Positions 39,732 to 51,774 of a DNA stretch of 64,000 bases are shown here, one piece after another. The position numbers and the translations under genes were made by a program. Numbering within the stretch: position 1 is the stretch's first letter; each line of letters starts with the position of its first letter. The stretch lies in the NCBI GenBank assembly GCA_949358305.1, contig OX442314.1, positions 11,773,060 to 11,837,059 of the forward strand. Direction: 5' to 3'. This stretch comes from Strigamia acuminata (taxonomy: Eukaryota; Arthropoda; Chilopoda; Geophilomorpha; Linotaeniidae). The notes under the pieces are model-generated. The model worked only from the letters and a program-made list of their open reading frames with translations, did no database searches and was not told the origin of the DNA.

Positions 39732-41431
39732 ATGTCATTACTCTTCTCAAAGGGTTTCTCGTTGCTGTATAAAATGAGAATACACATTCTCCATCCACGA
39801 CTGGTCAATTCCTTTCGAGAATTTACTGCACACACGCTAAAACCAGCGGTGACGATCAAGTTGGACTCACCAGAGTTCCATGCGTTATTTACACCCGAAC
39901 TGAAAACACTTATTAACATTTTCGAAAAACACAATCACACATTACGGATTGTCGGAGGAGCAGTTCGTGATGTGTTAATGCGAAGACAACCCGCCGATGT
40001 TGATTTCGCTTCGATCGCTACGCCGGATCAGGTGAAAATGATGTTCAAACACGAAAAAATTCGCATTTACCCCAACGAAGTGGGCGAAAGTCACGGAAAC
40101 ATAACCGTCCGAATTAATGATAAACAAGACTTCCAAGTATGCATTTTCAAAAACAAATAATTTTAAAATTTACCAATAACTTTTTTTCTTTTTTTCAGAT
40201 CACAACATTACGGATCGACGAAGCGACCAATGGGCGGTATGCCAAAGTGGAATTTACCACGGATTGGTATTTGGACGCTTGTAGAAGAGATTTCACAATT
40301 AATTCCATGTATTTAGGATTTGATGGAACCGTTTACGACTATTTAAATGGCATCGAAGATGTGGAAAATAGAAAAGTAAAATTTATTGGCAAACCCGCCA
40401 CACGGATAAGAGAAGATTACCTCAGAATTTTGAGATATTTTAGGTAATAATTTGTAAAATTATTTAAAATTATCGTAAACATCTTTCATTTGTTATTCTT
40501 TAAAAATAAGATTTTATGGTCTCGTAACTCAAGACGCAGCAAATCACGATTCTGAAACATTACGAGCGATTGAAGCGAATATCTGCGGACTTTCTGGTGA
40601 AAACGAGCGATTTTAAATGTTTTTAAAACCGATTCATTAAATGTATTAATTAGAAATCCACGGGTCGAGACTGTGGATGGAACTGAAAAAAATTCTTTGC
40701 GGAAATTTCAAATTCGAGCTGATGAAAACGATTTTGCAAGTCGGAATGGCGCCTCACTTGGGTAAAAATCCACGCGAAGCAAATTAACGTTTTTACGAAC
40801 CACTCATTTATCAAAAACTTTATAGGTTTACCTCTAGATATAAATCTAAACCACTTCGATAAACTGCACGCACAAAACTCTCGTTTTTCATACGACGCCA
40901 TCACGATAATAACATCACTTTTAAAAAATAAATCCGACTTGTCGGCATTCGACGATCGAGTTCGATTGCACAAGTGGGATAGAGAATTATCCACTTTTAT
41001 AATCCAACATCGTGAAGCCGAACCTCAACAAGATCCCTTACAACTATTCCGCGAACTAATGATCCTAACGTTGGAGAATAAATCCAGCATGAGACACAAA
41101 ATTGAGCAGCTTTTAAGTTACCGTGGCGACGTAAATCTACTAAGGGATTTTCAAAATTGGAAGGTAAAAGTATAAAAATAAGGAATACAAACTTGGTATT
41201 ATTTAATTTCCGTTTTAGATGCCGCGATTTCCGGTGCGCAATCAGCAACTACGGGAGCTGGGACTCGATTACGGAAAGAAATTCGAGTCCGTAAAGAAAG
41301 CCATGCTGCAACGTTGGATGAGAAGTTCGTTCGCTTTAACGGACCTAGATTTATTGATGAAATTTGACGAGATTGTTCGAGAAATCGACGAACAAAGAAA
41401 GAAACCGAAGAAAATCGCAGAAACAAATTGA
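39732..41431 (+). CDS. TRNT1: CCA-adding tRNA nucleotidyltransferase, copy 4
   Basis: Six exons (39732-40136, 40199-40443, 40511-40596, 40654-40761, 40826-41163, 41219-41431), 464 residues. Exon 2 (245 bp) equals copy 1 exons 2 plus 3 (118+127) with the intron precisely missing. The leader [20 protein letters not shown] is hydrophobic and basic, suggesting mitochondrial targeting. Motifs: GGAVRDVL, the pair in [14 protein letters not shown] (Thr to Asn), [18 protein letters not shown] and [12 protein letters not shown]. The neck reads [14 protein letters not shown], with Ser for the Glu of SGER. Catalysis looks possible. A 3' convergent gene (PALS1) follows after about 300 bp. Confidence 0.95.
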
Positions 41432-41726
41432 TAATTTTTCCTTAATATTTTTTTAATGTAAAAGATTTATTAGAACCAACTTGATTCTCCATCCATAAAT
41501 GATTGTAATATATACTTTTAACAGTTCATTTACAACATGACTAATTGTAATTACGTGCAATATGCACGCACTAAGTACACAATTGTATCGCGAGTCCAGT
41601 CAGAACGCGCCAATTTGACAAAAAAAAATATTGAAACTTCTGTTTTTTTTTTGTTTTTTTTTTACAATGGGAACGACAACTTGCTGCAGATTGCGGCGAT
41701 TTGTTTTTGTTGTGTTTTTTTCAAAT

Positions 41727-44700
41727 TTAATTAATTTCACTTCGCAGCCAGGATCCCGGGACCCACTGAGGTTCTCTCTCGAGGATATTAATTTCTTGTA
41801 AAAGTTGGTTATACGCTCGTTCCAAGTCTGCATTTATAATAACCATATCAAAGTAATGACCGTAACTATCTTCCATTTCTCGAGCTTTTTCAATAATATC
41901 TTTGAGCTCTTCGTCCTACACGAAAACAGAAACGATTAAAACGTTATTTCACCAAATCTATCGGCACAAATTACCTTAACGTTGGTATTTAACTTTGCCC
42001 TGTTTTGTCTCAATTTTTCCAGGGAAGGCGGCGCCACGAAAACAACAAACGGCTTCAAATCCGACGCTTTAAGAATCTTAAGCGACTAAAATAAAAAAAA
42101 ATAAAATTTAATTCCAAATTTTGATAGTATAATCCAACAAATCTAACCTGTGGATGCAAATTAAGTACGCAAATCTTCCCCGAATTCACCACAGTCCTGA
42201 TGGCGTCCAAACTCGTCCCGTAATAATTTTTTTCGTATTCGCCGTGCTCTACGAACTTCCTGGACAGTATATCGGCCTCGAACTGCTGCCGCGTAATAAA
42301 ATAATAATCTTGTCCGTCGATTTCTCCATCCTTTTTCGGCCGACTCGTGTCTGCATAAAATATTAACCGTTATTTCTTGGCCAATTTTCGCGCGCTAAAA
42401 CCTTATTACGAGGAACAGCTGCGGCGAACCGGTCCACGTCCTCCATTAACTTCTGGCGCAATTCGTGCCGTCCGATATTCGGCGGTCCAATCAACACGAT
42501 TGGTCGTTTCCTATTCGCTCGTGGATAATACAAAGCGACTTCTTCGTACGTCAATATTTCATCGCTGTCTAAATCTAGAAATAAAAATTAATAAATATTT
42601 TATATTTATTTTATTTATTTATTTATTTATTCATTCATTTACCTTCGCTATTCGACGCGCTGTACAACATTTTCTTTTTCTTCTTTTTCGGCGTCCTTTT
42701 CGCACATAAGAACTTTCCAGCTTTTTTCGACTTTTCCTTATTATTGCTTTCCGCAACGAGCGTTTGCTTCATCGCTTCGCGCCTACACAACGAAATGCGT
42801 TTCAAAATCGTGGAATTTTTTTAAATTATTTTTCAATTTACTGTTGTTGAAAATTTTTGCTGGGAATAAGGCCCGCTAACGTTTGATCTTCCTCGCCCTC
42901 CCTGAACGCCTGCCACCAATTCGGATCCTCCTGGTTAATCACGTGCAAAATATCTCCCTTTTGAAACGAAATGCCTAATTCACGGCACGGAATATACAAA
43001 TCATCTTCAGGATCGTAATCAAAATGAGCTTTGACGTGCATCTAACCCAAAAAAAGACAAAATTAAAATCAAATAAATCCAAAACAAACCAAAAACAATC
43101 AAAACTCACAACAATATCTCTGGTGGATTGTTTAAACCGTTCATCTTGAGTGGGTATAATTAAAAATGTCAACGTCCCCATCATATTTGCCTAAAAAAAT
43201 AAAACAAATTAAAACCAAAGAAAAAATAAAAATAAAAATAAATTAACAACAACTTCGTACCAACATATCACAGACGTCATTAACGGACTTTCCTCTCATT
43301 TCGATTCCATTAACCTCCAACACTTCGTCGCCTTCGTGCAGCAAACCACTTTTCTCAGCCGCACCGCCACGAACGATCCGTCCAATCACAACCGACTCTC
43401 CTTCATTCCTCACCGTGGCGCCCTACGAACCAAATAAAAAATAATTCCACCCGAACAAACATTCTCACACATACCAGCGGTTCGTTCGTTTTGTCTATCC
43501 TAATAATCTTGATGCTGTCTTCCGTATACTGAGACACACGATCGAGCAATTCCTCATCCGTCGACATCGTCGTGACCAATTCGGTTTCTGCGATCTTATC
43601 GTGCGCATAAATTAATCCTTCAATTTCAAATTTGTTGAGCAATTCGACTAAATCAGTTGCTTCAGGCAGTGAACATTCATGGAAGCAGTTCAAAACCTTC
43701 ACAAAATAAACAAAAAATTAATAAAAATTAAAAAAAAATTAAAAAAATAAATGATTACATCTTGAACCAAGTCCTGAGCATCGGCACAAACGGGAACAGG
43801 CGGCACTTTCAAGCACCAAACTTCTTGCACTTTATTATGCACCGCGAGCGCCTTTTGGAACTCAGGATTGTTCAAGAGAGACGAAACGTCGTTGAGATCT
43901 TCCTCCAAACGTTGACTGCTTTTCAAGTAACTTTCCAGATGATGAACTGATGTCAACAGTTCTGATGGACCTAAATAAATAAAAAATAAACCAAAAAAAA
44001 TTACATTTCTTGCACTTCGATCACCAAAATTCAGACATTACCAGCCAATTTTCCTGTTGGTAGATAAACTTCACCCTCGATGACTTCAAACTCGTCTGGG
44101 TGCGTCGGTTTCTTATAAGCAAATTGTCCATCATAGCTGTCTTCGAGTTCAAAACCCGTATTATCGATGCCCGATGTGGGTGGTGTTGGTGGATCCTGCT
44201 CTAACGCTTGTAGTTTCTTCGAGCCTCGCAACGACGTGCGCAAAAACTCCTCTTCCCTCGCTAGTCTTTCCTCCTTTTCCTTTCTTTGCTTGAGGTCCTC
44301 CTGCAAAATTTACCAATTTTTTAACAATTTTTACCAATTTCTCCAAACTTTTAAACGAAAAATATTTTTTTTTTACATTACACAACACCTGACGGTCGAG
44401 TCAAGAGTGTACGTTTACCAAAGTGACTATTCAAATGCGAAAAACGAGACCCTTTCGAGTTATCCAGTCACCCATCTAAATAGAAATGCACCTGACAGAA
44501 ACAGGTACACAAAGCGAAGGCCATGGGACAGGTCCATTCAACTTCCACCACTCGCGACTCCCTATTCACTCACGGGGGAGACGTATACACATTCAAAACT
44601 CGAATACCTGGCGCCAGGAACGACTAAGTGACAAAAAGTCACATCATTAAACCAAAAAAAAAAATATTTCTTTTTCTTTTTCAAATTTATAATTTTTCTC

Positions 44701-47700
44701 GCTTTCAGTTTCACGAAAAATTAAAAGTTAACTTCCACGAGTTCATTACCACCTTTATATTTCACATATCCGGTCGATTTTCACTCGACCAAAGCCAGAT
44801 AAAAAGCAATAAACGAGATAAAGAAGCAATAAATCGACTATAATCGCGTTACAAAACACTAAAATCAACAAAACCAAACCAAAAATCCACGATAAACTAA
44901 ATAATATTTCCAACACAACCAACAAAACTCCACTTTCAAACCGGTTTCCACACACCCACACCCGTTCCAAAACCCATTTTACACCAAAACTCGGAGGAGC
45001 ACAACTCACCCTTCCTAGAATTCTCAACGCGCGCATGCTTCAATCACTAAACCAAACATTCTGTCATTTCCATCCAACCCACAACACACATCAATTTGAT
45101 ATTAAAATCAACAGCAACAAAAAAAATAAATAAAAACCGGCTGTTCCATCGACAAGAGGGAAGTATCACACTTTATTATAAAATCTAAACGCAACAAATT
45201 CGATAATCATTAATTATTACCTGATACTTGCGTATCCTCTCCATTTGGTCTTCGTAAGCCTGCTGTTTTTGCATTTCTTCATCCACACTGACCGTAACAG
45301 GTGTTTTTGTTGTTGGAGGCACAAGTTCGATTTTCGTGGGTGTGACCGGAGGTGGGACAGGTTTGGGGCCAGCGACGGGTTTGTTCCAACTCGCTCGATC
45401 TCGGTCGCGCGTCGGAGGTTGAGGAATAGGCACATTAATCCCTTTATTCTCCGGCCAACTCTCCTTGGCACTTTTCGTCGTCGTTTTATCCTTAATCTGC
45501 GTCGTTGGTTTTGGCAGTGTCCCATTACCATGATGATGCACCACTGAAACAGGAACCGGCACCGGCTGGTGCGTTTTACGTTCACGTTCGCTCGAACCTC
45601 GCGATTTGAGCGGCGGGTAACGGGGCGGCGTTTTCGACGTCGCCACGAAGGATTCGGGCACGTCGACGGCCATTTCGCGATGCAGGGGGCTCTGCGGTCC
45701 GTTTTCGTGGTGCGTGGCCTTCATTTGGGCGTCGTCGTTCGTCCGCTCGCTTTTCATCACTCTTTTGTAGTCCCTGTCACTTTGGGGTTTAATTAATTCG
45801 AGTTTGTCGGCGGTTTCGTGGATTTGTTGAGTGAGTTCTATCTCCTCATCACCACGTGAGTCGATTCGTTTCAGTTTTCCTGTAGGTAGTGTAACTGAGA
45901 TGGGTTCATTTTCGTTGCGATCACCACTGGGTTTGGAACTGACTCTGGTTTCACCCTTGTTATCGGAGCTGGAAAGACTTAACTCTGGCACTGACGTGAC
46001 GTAGATGGAATTGGATTCAATGATCCCATTAATCTCCTGTTGCGTTGTCTGGTTCGTATCTTGGCTCAACTGTGAAGAGATGTAAAAGAGAGATCTTTTA
46101 ATATGATTTTTTTTTGTTGTTGTTGTGGTTTTTTTTTGTACCTGTTGTGATAGTTTAGTCATATCAACTGGTTTGATTTTCTTGAGCGCGGATAGTTTTT
46201 CCAATCGGTCTCGTGCTTGTTGTTCAACGGCAATGACAAATGCATCCTGCACGTTGCTGTTTTGAGCTAAATCCAGAGCTAAAAAGATTTTTTTATATCA
46301 GTAAATATCGATAATTTTATGATTAAATGACGAAGTATTAGATAATGAAGCTAAAACAAATAATGATCGTATATTATCTGTCCAGTATCGTCAATATCTA
46401 CGTTTTAAGTTGCGTTTTTACGCATAAAAACGCAATTTTGAGTCCGTAAATTATTATTTTGTAGTCTAAAAACGCAATTTCGAGTCTGAGAATTAATTTT
46501 TTGGGTCTATAAACCCAATTTCGAGTCTTAAAAGCGCGTTTTTACGCCTAGAAAAGCATTTTTGAGCCTTTTTTTTATCAAGAAAAGTACAATTTTACAT
46601 TTAAAATGTGTATTTTTGTGTCACCAAAAAATGAATGAATTTACTGACAAATTCTATCAAAAAACAATAAATTATCATTAAGTTTACTCTCGAATTCGCA
46701 CTTCAAAACTGAATTATAATAAAAGAATCCATTACGTAGAGAAACAATAAAATAAAGCGGTCGAGAAATGAAAAAGCAAAGTAGTGACTTAATTTGGGCA
46801 TTCGCAGCAGGGAGTAGACAATAAACGCGTAGACAATAGCTCATCAGCACCGCCTCACGACAACGGACAAGCAATGAGCAATCAATTGGAAAATGAGATT
46901 ACACCCATTTTCTCGCTATTTACAACCCTATTTATTGCACACAAAGCTGAAAAGTTAAACCACCAACACAATCCATACCTGCGAGCTCCAAAAACTAGTC
47001 CTAATCAACCTGCAGCCAAGTAAACACAACAACAAAATCCAAACGATAAACCAACAAACTTGGTTGTTTTTCACTTGTCGCTGCACACCGCACGGTACCG
47101 CACCAAAATCAAAATGAAAACAAAGTCCAAGGGTCGAAAGTCTTCGCACCGGTGGCGCAAATGCACACAATGAGGTGAATTTCCCACGATTTTCACCAAG
47201 ACTAATGTGACTTCGTGGAACCCATTTCTTCCAAGGGGTGTCCTTCAAGTTGACGTCAAACAACTTCACTTCGAATCTAAGCCAACCGTCTGTCTATAAC
47301 TCTATATGCATCGCTGACCGCAATAATGGCGCTTCTTTGTTTTGATCGTGTTTTATCACAATTTATGACGTTATCTACGAGCGATTGTTGTAATCGATAA
47401 GTGGAGGGCCGTGCCTAACTATGAAGCAATCGGAAATTTATTTATTTTTTTCATTTTGTACTGCCCCTTGGGTCCATTTTGGGGCATCAAATGCTCCGTT
47501 CGGGGGCCCTGGGTGAACGTTTATTAATCACAAAGCGAAACGAATGAGGTCGTGTGATTTTGATTGTGAAAATGCATCAATTCCAACGTATCATTATGTT
47601 TTTAAATGTTTTTAAATGTGTAAATATGAGTTTGTAGCCTTGCATAATAATTAGCCAACAACATTCCTTTGCCGACATGCTAAAACGGCTAAGGTCAGCC

Positions 47701-50700
47701 AATGTTGGCCTTGAGTTTTTGCAGGCGCAATTTTACCTCATTATTTGGGGAAAATAAATAAATAAATAAATAAATTGTAATTTTTTGGTGAATTGAATAA
47801 TTTTTTAAATAATTGTGTAATAAATCGTGTTTTCAATAAATCGGATATCCTAATAGGGAATTCATTCATTTCATCTCGGTTTCCTCCTTTAGTGTTTATT
47901 CGCTATTCATAAAGCGCATTCACTTGAGGTGAATAATTGCTCAATAGAACCCGGATGAGGATTGAGAATGATGGGAAATAATCATTTGAAGTTTGAACTC
48001 ACCGAGTTTATTGCCGCTTTTCCGTTTAACGCGAAGACATATGGTTTTCGAGCGAATACACTGTGAATAAAGGGGAGAATTAGTTGTTTATTTTGATGTT
48101 GGTGGAATAGGTAAAACGGAGCAGAATTTACATAATTGCTTCGTGGTAATAAATATTGAATGAGGTCGCTTGAGTAAATAAATAATGGGGAATTTTATGT
48201 GGAAATTCACCTGATGAATGTGTGAAATGACTTCGGTATGAGAAGCGTTATCCAGTGATTTACCATTGACCTCCAAGATTTCATCGCCAACTTCCAGATC
48301 GGCTCGGTCTGCTGGTGATCCTAAAATAAAAGAAATTTAAAAAAAAAATAAGGAATTTTAAGAACATTTCCCAAAAAAACACAAAAAAAAAGAACATCAA
48401 AAATTATAAACAAAAAAATTTTAAAATATCCAGAAAAAATACAAAGAATTAAAAAAAAAATTCAGATTTTCAAAAAAATATCCAAAATCCAAAAAATTTT
48501 TAAAATTTTAAAAAAATATCCAAAAATATTTCAAAAATCTCGAAAAATCCGAAAAATGTAACAAAATAACCCGCAAAATATCAAAAATATCAAAAAACCC
48601 AAAAAAAATTCCAATACCCAAAAAAGTTTAAAATCTCAAAAAAAAATCTCAAAAAGGCCGAAAATATTTTTAAAAAATCTCAAAAAAATCCGAAAAATAA
48701 ATCAAGTAGTCCAAAAAATATCAAAAATATCTAAAAGTCCAAAAAATGCTCAAAACACAACAAAAATATCAAAAAATTCCCAAAAAAATGCAATTCCCTT
48801 AACCCGCACCTTCGCTCGAAATGTGACATTTTAACAGCCCCATAAATTCCCATTAAAACACTTCACATTTCAAACGAAAACAATCACTACATTGACCCTT
48901 CGAAGTTAAGTTCCTTCAGTTGCTTTTCCACTCGCTATCCAATAACATTTCCGGTGTTCTACGTCTGTTTTCGAAACACAAACCCCCGTCAGACCTCCCC
49001 ATAAACATTCCACACTTTCCTTAAACATCTCCGATTGCACCCTCGCACAAATCTCAACAAAAAAAAAAAACACTTAAAAACATACACTTTCAAGTCTAAA
49101 CTCACGTCCCTCACCCGAGCGTGACACAACAGACACTCCTCCTTGACCTAATCTGCACGAAAAACGTAAACAAAACAAAACGTGTGTCGTACGCGCATCA
49201 TCAAAATCCCACCATCCATTTCGACAGCAAAACAATAAATCCCTTACCGTACAACTTGATTTTTTTATCCTTAATATTCTCCACCAAAATAATCACGTAT
49301 CCACTCAGATCCACCATTTTGCCGGGTTGCGTAGGCATCAATTGGACAGCCGCAGGAGAAGGAGTGATCGAGGCGCACAGAGCGAGATAGAGACGGATAG
49401 AGAAGAGATAGACGTCGCCTCGTCCTTCCCTGGGGCCAGCAGCGCCTACTGCCGCACCCCGGCCGCGCTCATTGCACGATTCGATCAACTGCTCGCACTT
49501 AATGTGTTTCTACGGGACCATTGATGCGTTTTCAGACCGCCAAATCGTGTTTTCGTTTCAAGTCTGTCCGCTAAATTGCATCAGAGGGAGCCACCGCGAT
49601 GTGCGTTTCGACTGGAATCGAGGGCGATTTCAACTAGGTCGAATCTACGTCGCAAAGTGAAGCGCAATCAATTCAGGTGGTCTCACTTTGTGCAAATTTC
49701 ATCCGTCATCCCTGCACTCAGCATCAAGGACGGTATCACGTGATCTCCCCCTCTCGGCGTAGTGGTCAAGGCTATTTTAACCAAAAAGGGTGCGACGGAG
49801 AGCGGTGAGTGGATTGGATGAATCAGCATCCTGTTGCCATGACAATAGGTGACATAGAAACTCTCCAGTTGCATCAATTTCAATTAAAACGATCGCTTTG
49901 ATCAACAAAACAAGATTTGTTGACATAGAACTACGTCTTTCTCCACGGGAGAATGGGAAAGGCGAAACACAATCGGAACAATCGGAAAAGCAAGCTTTTT
50001 TCCACATTAAGGAAAAATGGGACATTGTACGAATTGTTACTTTTGTTGACGTAGTTCTACGTTGTAGGAGCTCGATATCGCAACAGCCAATAGGAGGAGC
50101 GCCATACTTGCATTTGAAACAGACTTTACTGTGACCCTTTGATTTTTTTTTAAGGTTTACCGGGTAAAATTTCGTCCAGACACGGTGAAAATCCTTCGTC
50201 GGTTCCGCCGATAACGGAAAAACCAAATCTGGTGTCGCCCGATGTTAACGAAATCGTAATCTCCCGTAGATCGTCCTTGGGAGAAGGAGGAAAAAAAATT
50301 GAAATGTTTTATTTACTGAATAGATTATTTAAATTCGATTGTTACATCGGTCGACAGGTCGTTGAAATTATCATATTGATGTTTATTATAGCCGGGAATG
50401 AGATTGTATTCTTTGGATAAAGCTGATTTAACTCCGTTCATATCTAAGTAGCCATTCGTAGACGAAAGACTCGACTTATTGGCTCGAGGAAACGTTTGGA
50501 AAGATGATAAAGTACGTGAACTGGGCCAATCGTCTGTTTCCGTCTGAAAAATAAAATAAAATAAGATAAAATTATATTTAATAAAATTCTCAACAGATGG
50601 AAGCATCGTTCACACTATAAACTATTAACTCTGTGCTATTAATCTTTGGATTAAGGTCGTTTAACTCTCAAAAGTAAAAAAACAATTGTTAAAAGTTCAT

Positions 50701-50830
50701 CCCAATTTAAATAATGAAAAAATAAATAAGAAATGCTAATCAAATTCGACTAAAAGATGAATTTTTTACGTCTTGTTTGAGATAAAACAGACGAAAGAGG
50801 GGAAAGAAAAGATTAAAAATAACTTACCAT
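41727..50830 (-). CDS. PALS1: PALS1 / Stardust (MPP5) polarity MAGUK, long form with extra N-terminal PDZ
   Basis: Apical-polarity scaffold that links Crumbs to PATJ and LIN7. Exons from the 5' side: 50828-50830 (ATG), 50346-50543, 50161-50275, 48211-48320, 48003-48060, 46142-46278, 45221-46069, 44042-44300, 43759-43970, 43475-43696, 43261-43422, 43110-43190, 42842-43041, 42643-42782, 42410-42574, 42148-42350, 41975-42085, 41727-41915; about 1137 residues. The order is an N-terminal PDZ ([12 protein letters not shown], then [20 protein letters not shown]), a disordered region with the conserved [13 protein letters not shown]27 domains, a second PDZ ([13 protein letters not shown]), SH3 ([18 protein letters not shown]), a basic hinge and a guanylate-kinase-like domain ending [11 protein letters not shown]. 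The P-loop reads GPPNIG, so kinase activity is not expected. Vertebrate PALS1 lacks the first PDZ as far as I know. Confidence 0.93.
45010..45036 (-). other. Alternative first exon of a short PALS1 isoform
   Basis: ATG at 45036 followed by nine codons (MRALRILGR) and a strong donor AGG/GTGAGT. It is in the same phase (0) as the end of the large exon 45221-46069, so it can join directly to the exon at 44300. That would give a PALS1 starting just before the L27 region, with neither the extra PDZ nor the linker. Confidence 0.5.
46390..46560. repeat. Imperfect tandem repeat in a PALS1 intron
   Basis: About three units of some 45-60 bp sharing ACGCAATTTCGAGTCT and TTTTACGC, some in partial inverted order. 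Intronic, no coding. Confidence 0.55.
48330..48800. repeat. A-rich low-complexity tract in a PALS1 intron
   Basis: Nearly 500 bp dominated by runs of A broken by short CC, TC and TTT groups, in variants of CCAAAAAATATCAAAAAT. It looks like a decayed simple repeat. No other content. Confidence 0.7.
49248..49317 (-). other. Second alternative first exon of PALS1
   Basis: ATG at 49317 in the context CAAAATGG, 23 codons beginning [17 protein letters not shown], and donor G/GTAAGG in phase 1. It joins the exon at 48320 in frame. The product would lack the first PDZ strands and hence the ligand-binding loop, giving a truncated PDZ. Confidence 0.45.
49921..50066. repeat. Inverted repeat in a PALS1 intron
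   Basis: GACATAGAACTACGTC near 49921 and its near-exact inverse GACGTAGTTCTACGTTGT near 50048 flank about 110 bp. It could be a small MITE or a hairpin. The antisense open frame through it is probably spurious. Confidence 0.5.
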
Positions 50831-51774
50831 TTTTATCCCGAGGTTTAAAGCTTCCTTTGTATATTCTAAAATAAAAACAAAAATATTAAATTGCGTATCC
50901 TTTACCAGCAAAGCAATACAGGAAAAAACGTATTATTTGCTTCTTTCAATTCCAAACCTCCGCCCATGTTTTTCTATACAACTTTCTTAGAAAAAGAGTA
51001 CAAACATTTCATACCGGATGAACATCAAACATCTGAATTATTTCCATTACATCATCGTTATTTCACAGAAAATTAATCAAAAATAAACTGGGAAAACATC
51101 ACATCACCTCAATATAGAAGAGGTCACGTTACACGTGGATTAAAAGTTAAAAACTATATAATAAAAAAAATAAAACAGAATAAAAGTTCATCCACCTTTG
51201 CTAACTTTCTCGTTTCTCGGTTTTAAAAGTTCAAGAACACGCCCTTTATAGCGAACTGCTACTGCTATAAAAACCCCAAACAATTTTTTTTTATGACATG
51301 ATGTAAATCTTTGCCGTTTAATTTGGGTTCCCCGAAAACCACCTCGCGCCAATTACCCGCACTAATATAAACCAAACACAAACTTGTATACTATAACTTG
51401 TAATCACGTGCGAGTGAAATTCTGGCGCAAACACAACCAAATTGCGAGTTTCGAGTAGTTATTTTCGATTGTAAAGTTTAAAAAAATTGCAAACGTACCG
51501 CACGTTTCCCGTAGTTTCAAGTTCAACAGGTAAAAACTTTCCTACACTTCGGGCTTGGACATATCCACCTGCTTGAACCATGAACCAACACCTGCCTCCG
51601 GCCACGGATGTGACTGAATGCAATGCGCAGTGGACCTGTTACTTGGCAAATTATTATCATAATTTATTCTAGTGAAAAATAGCTGCACTTTGCTTCACAT
51701 TTTTCGAATTAATAAACAATTAAACAACAATAATTCGCGTGTTTTCATTCTTTCAATTTAAATAAAAACAAAAA
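50831..51774. other. Divergent upstream region of PALS1 and the unknown plus-strand gene
   Basis: The 38-bp exon-like segment ending at 50828 has its acceptor at about 50865, so further 5' exons of PALS1 may lie here. A minus-strand stretch near 50970 (MGGGLELKEANN) ends at a donor but does not join it in phase. A plus-strand frame (about 50918-51076, with FASFNSKPPPMFFY) has a plausible acceptor but no partner. Unresolved. Confidence 0.35.

Noticed and set aside
45217-45796. Frames of 75-122 codons antisense to or out of frame with the large PALS1 exon
   Set aside because: The PALS1 frame contains the conserved HREMAVD motif and is in phase at both ends; the others are shadows.
49898-50134. 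78-codon plus-strand open frame upstream of PALS1
   Set aside because: It overlaps an inverted repeat and lies antisense within a PALS1 intron; no start context, domain or splice partner supports it.
50232-50420. Plus-strand frame over 50160-50420 that looks protein-like
   Set aside because: The opposite strand here encodes the first PDZ strands (GFSVIGG) and the exon before it, joining in phase with PALS1, so the plus frame is a shadow.
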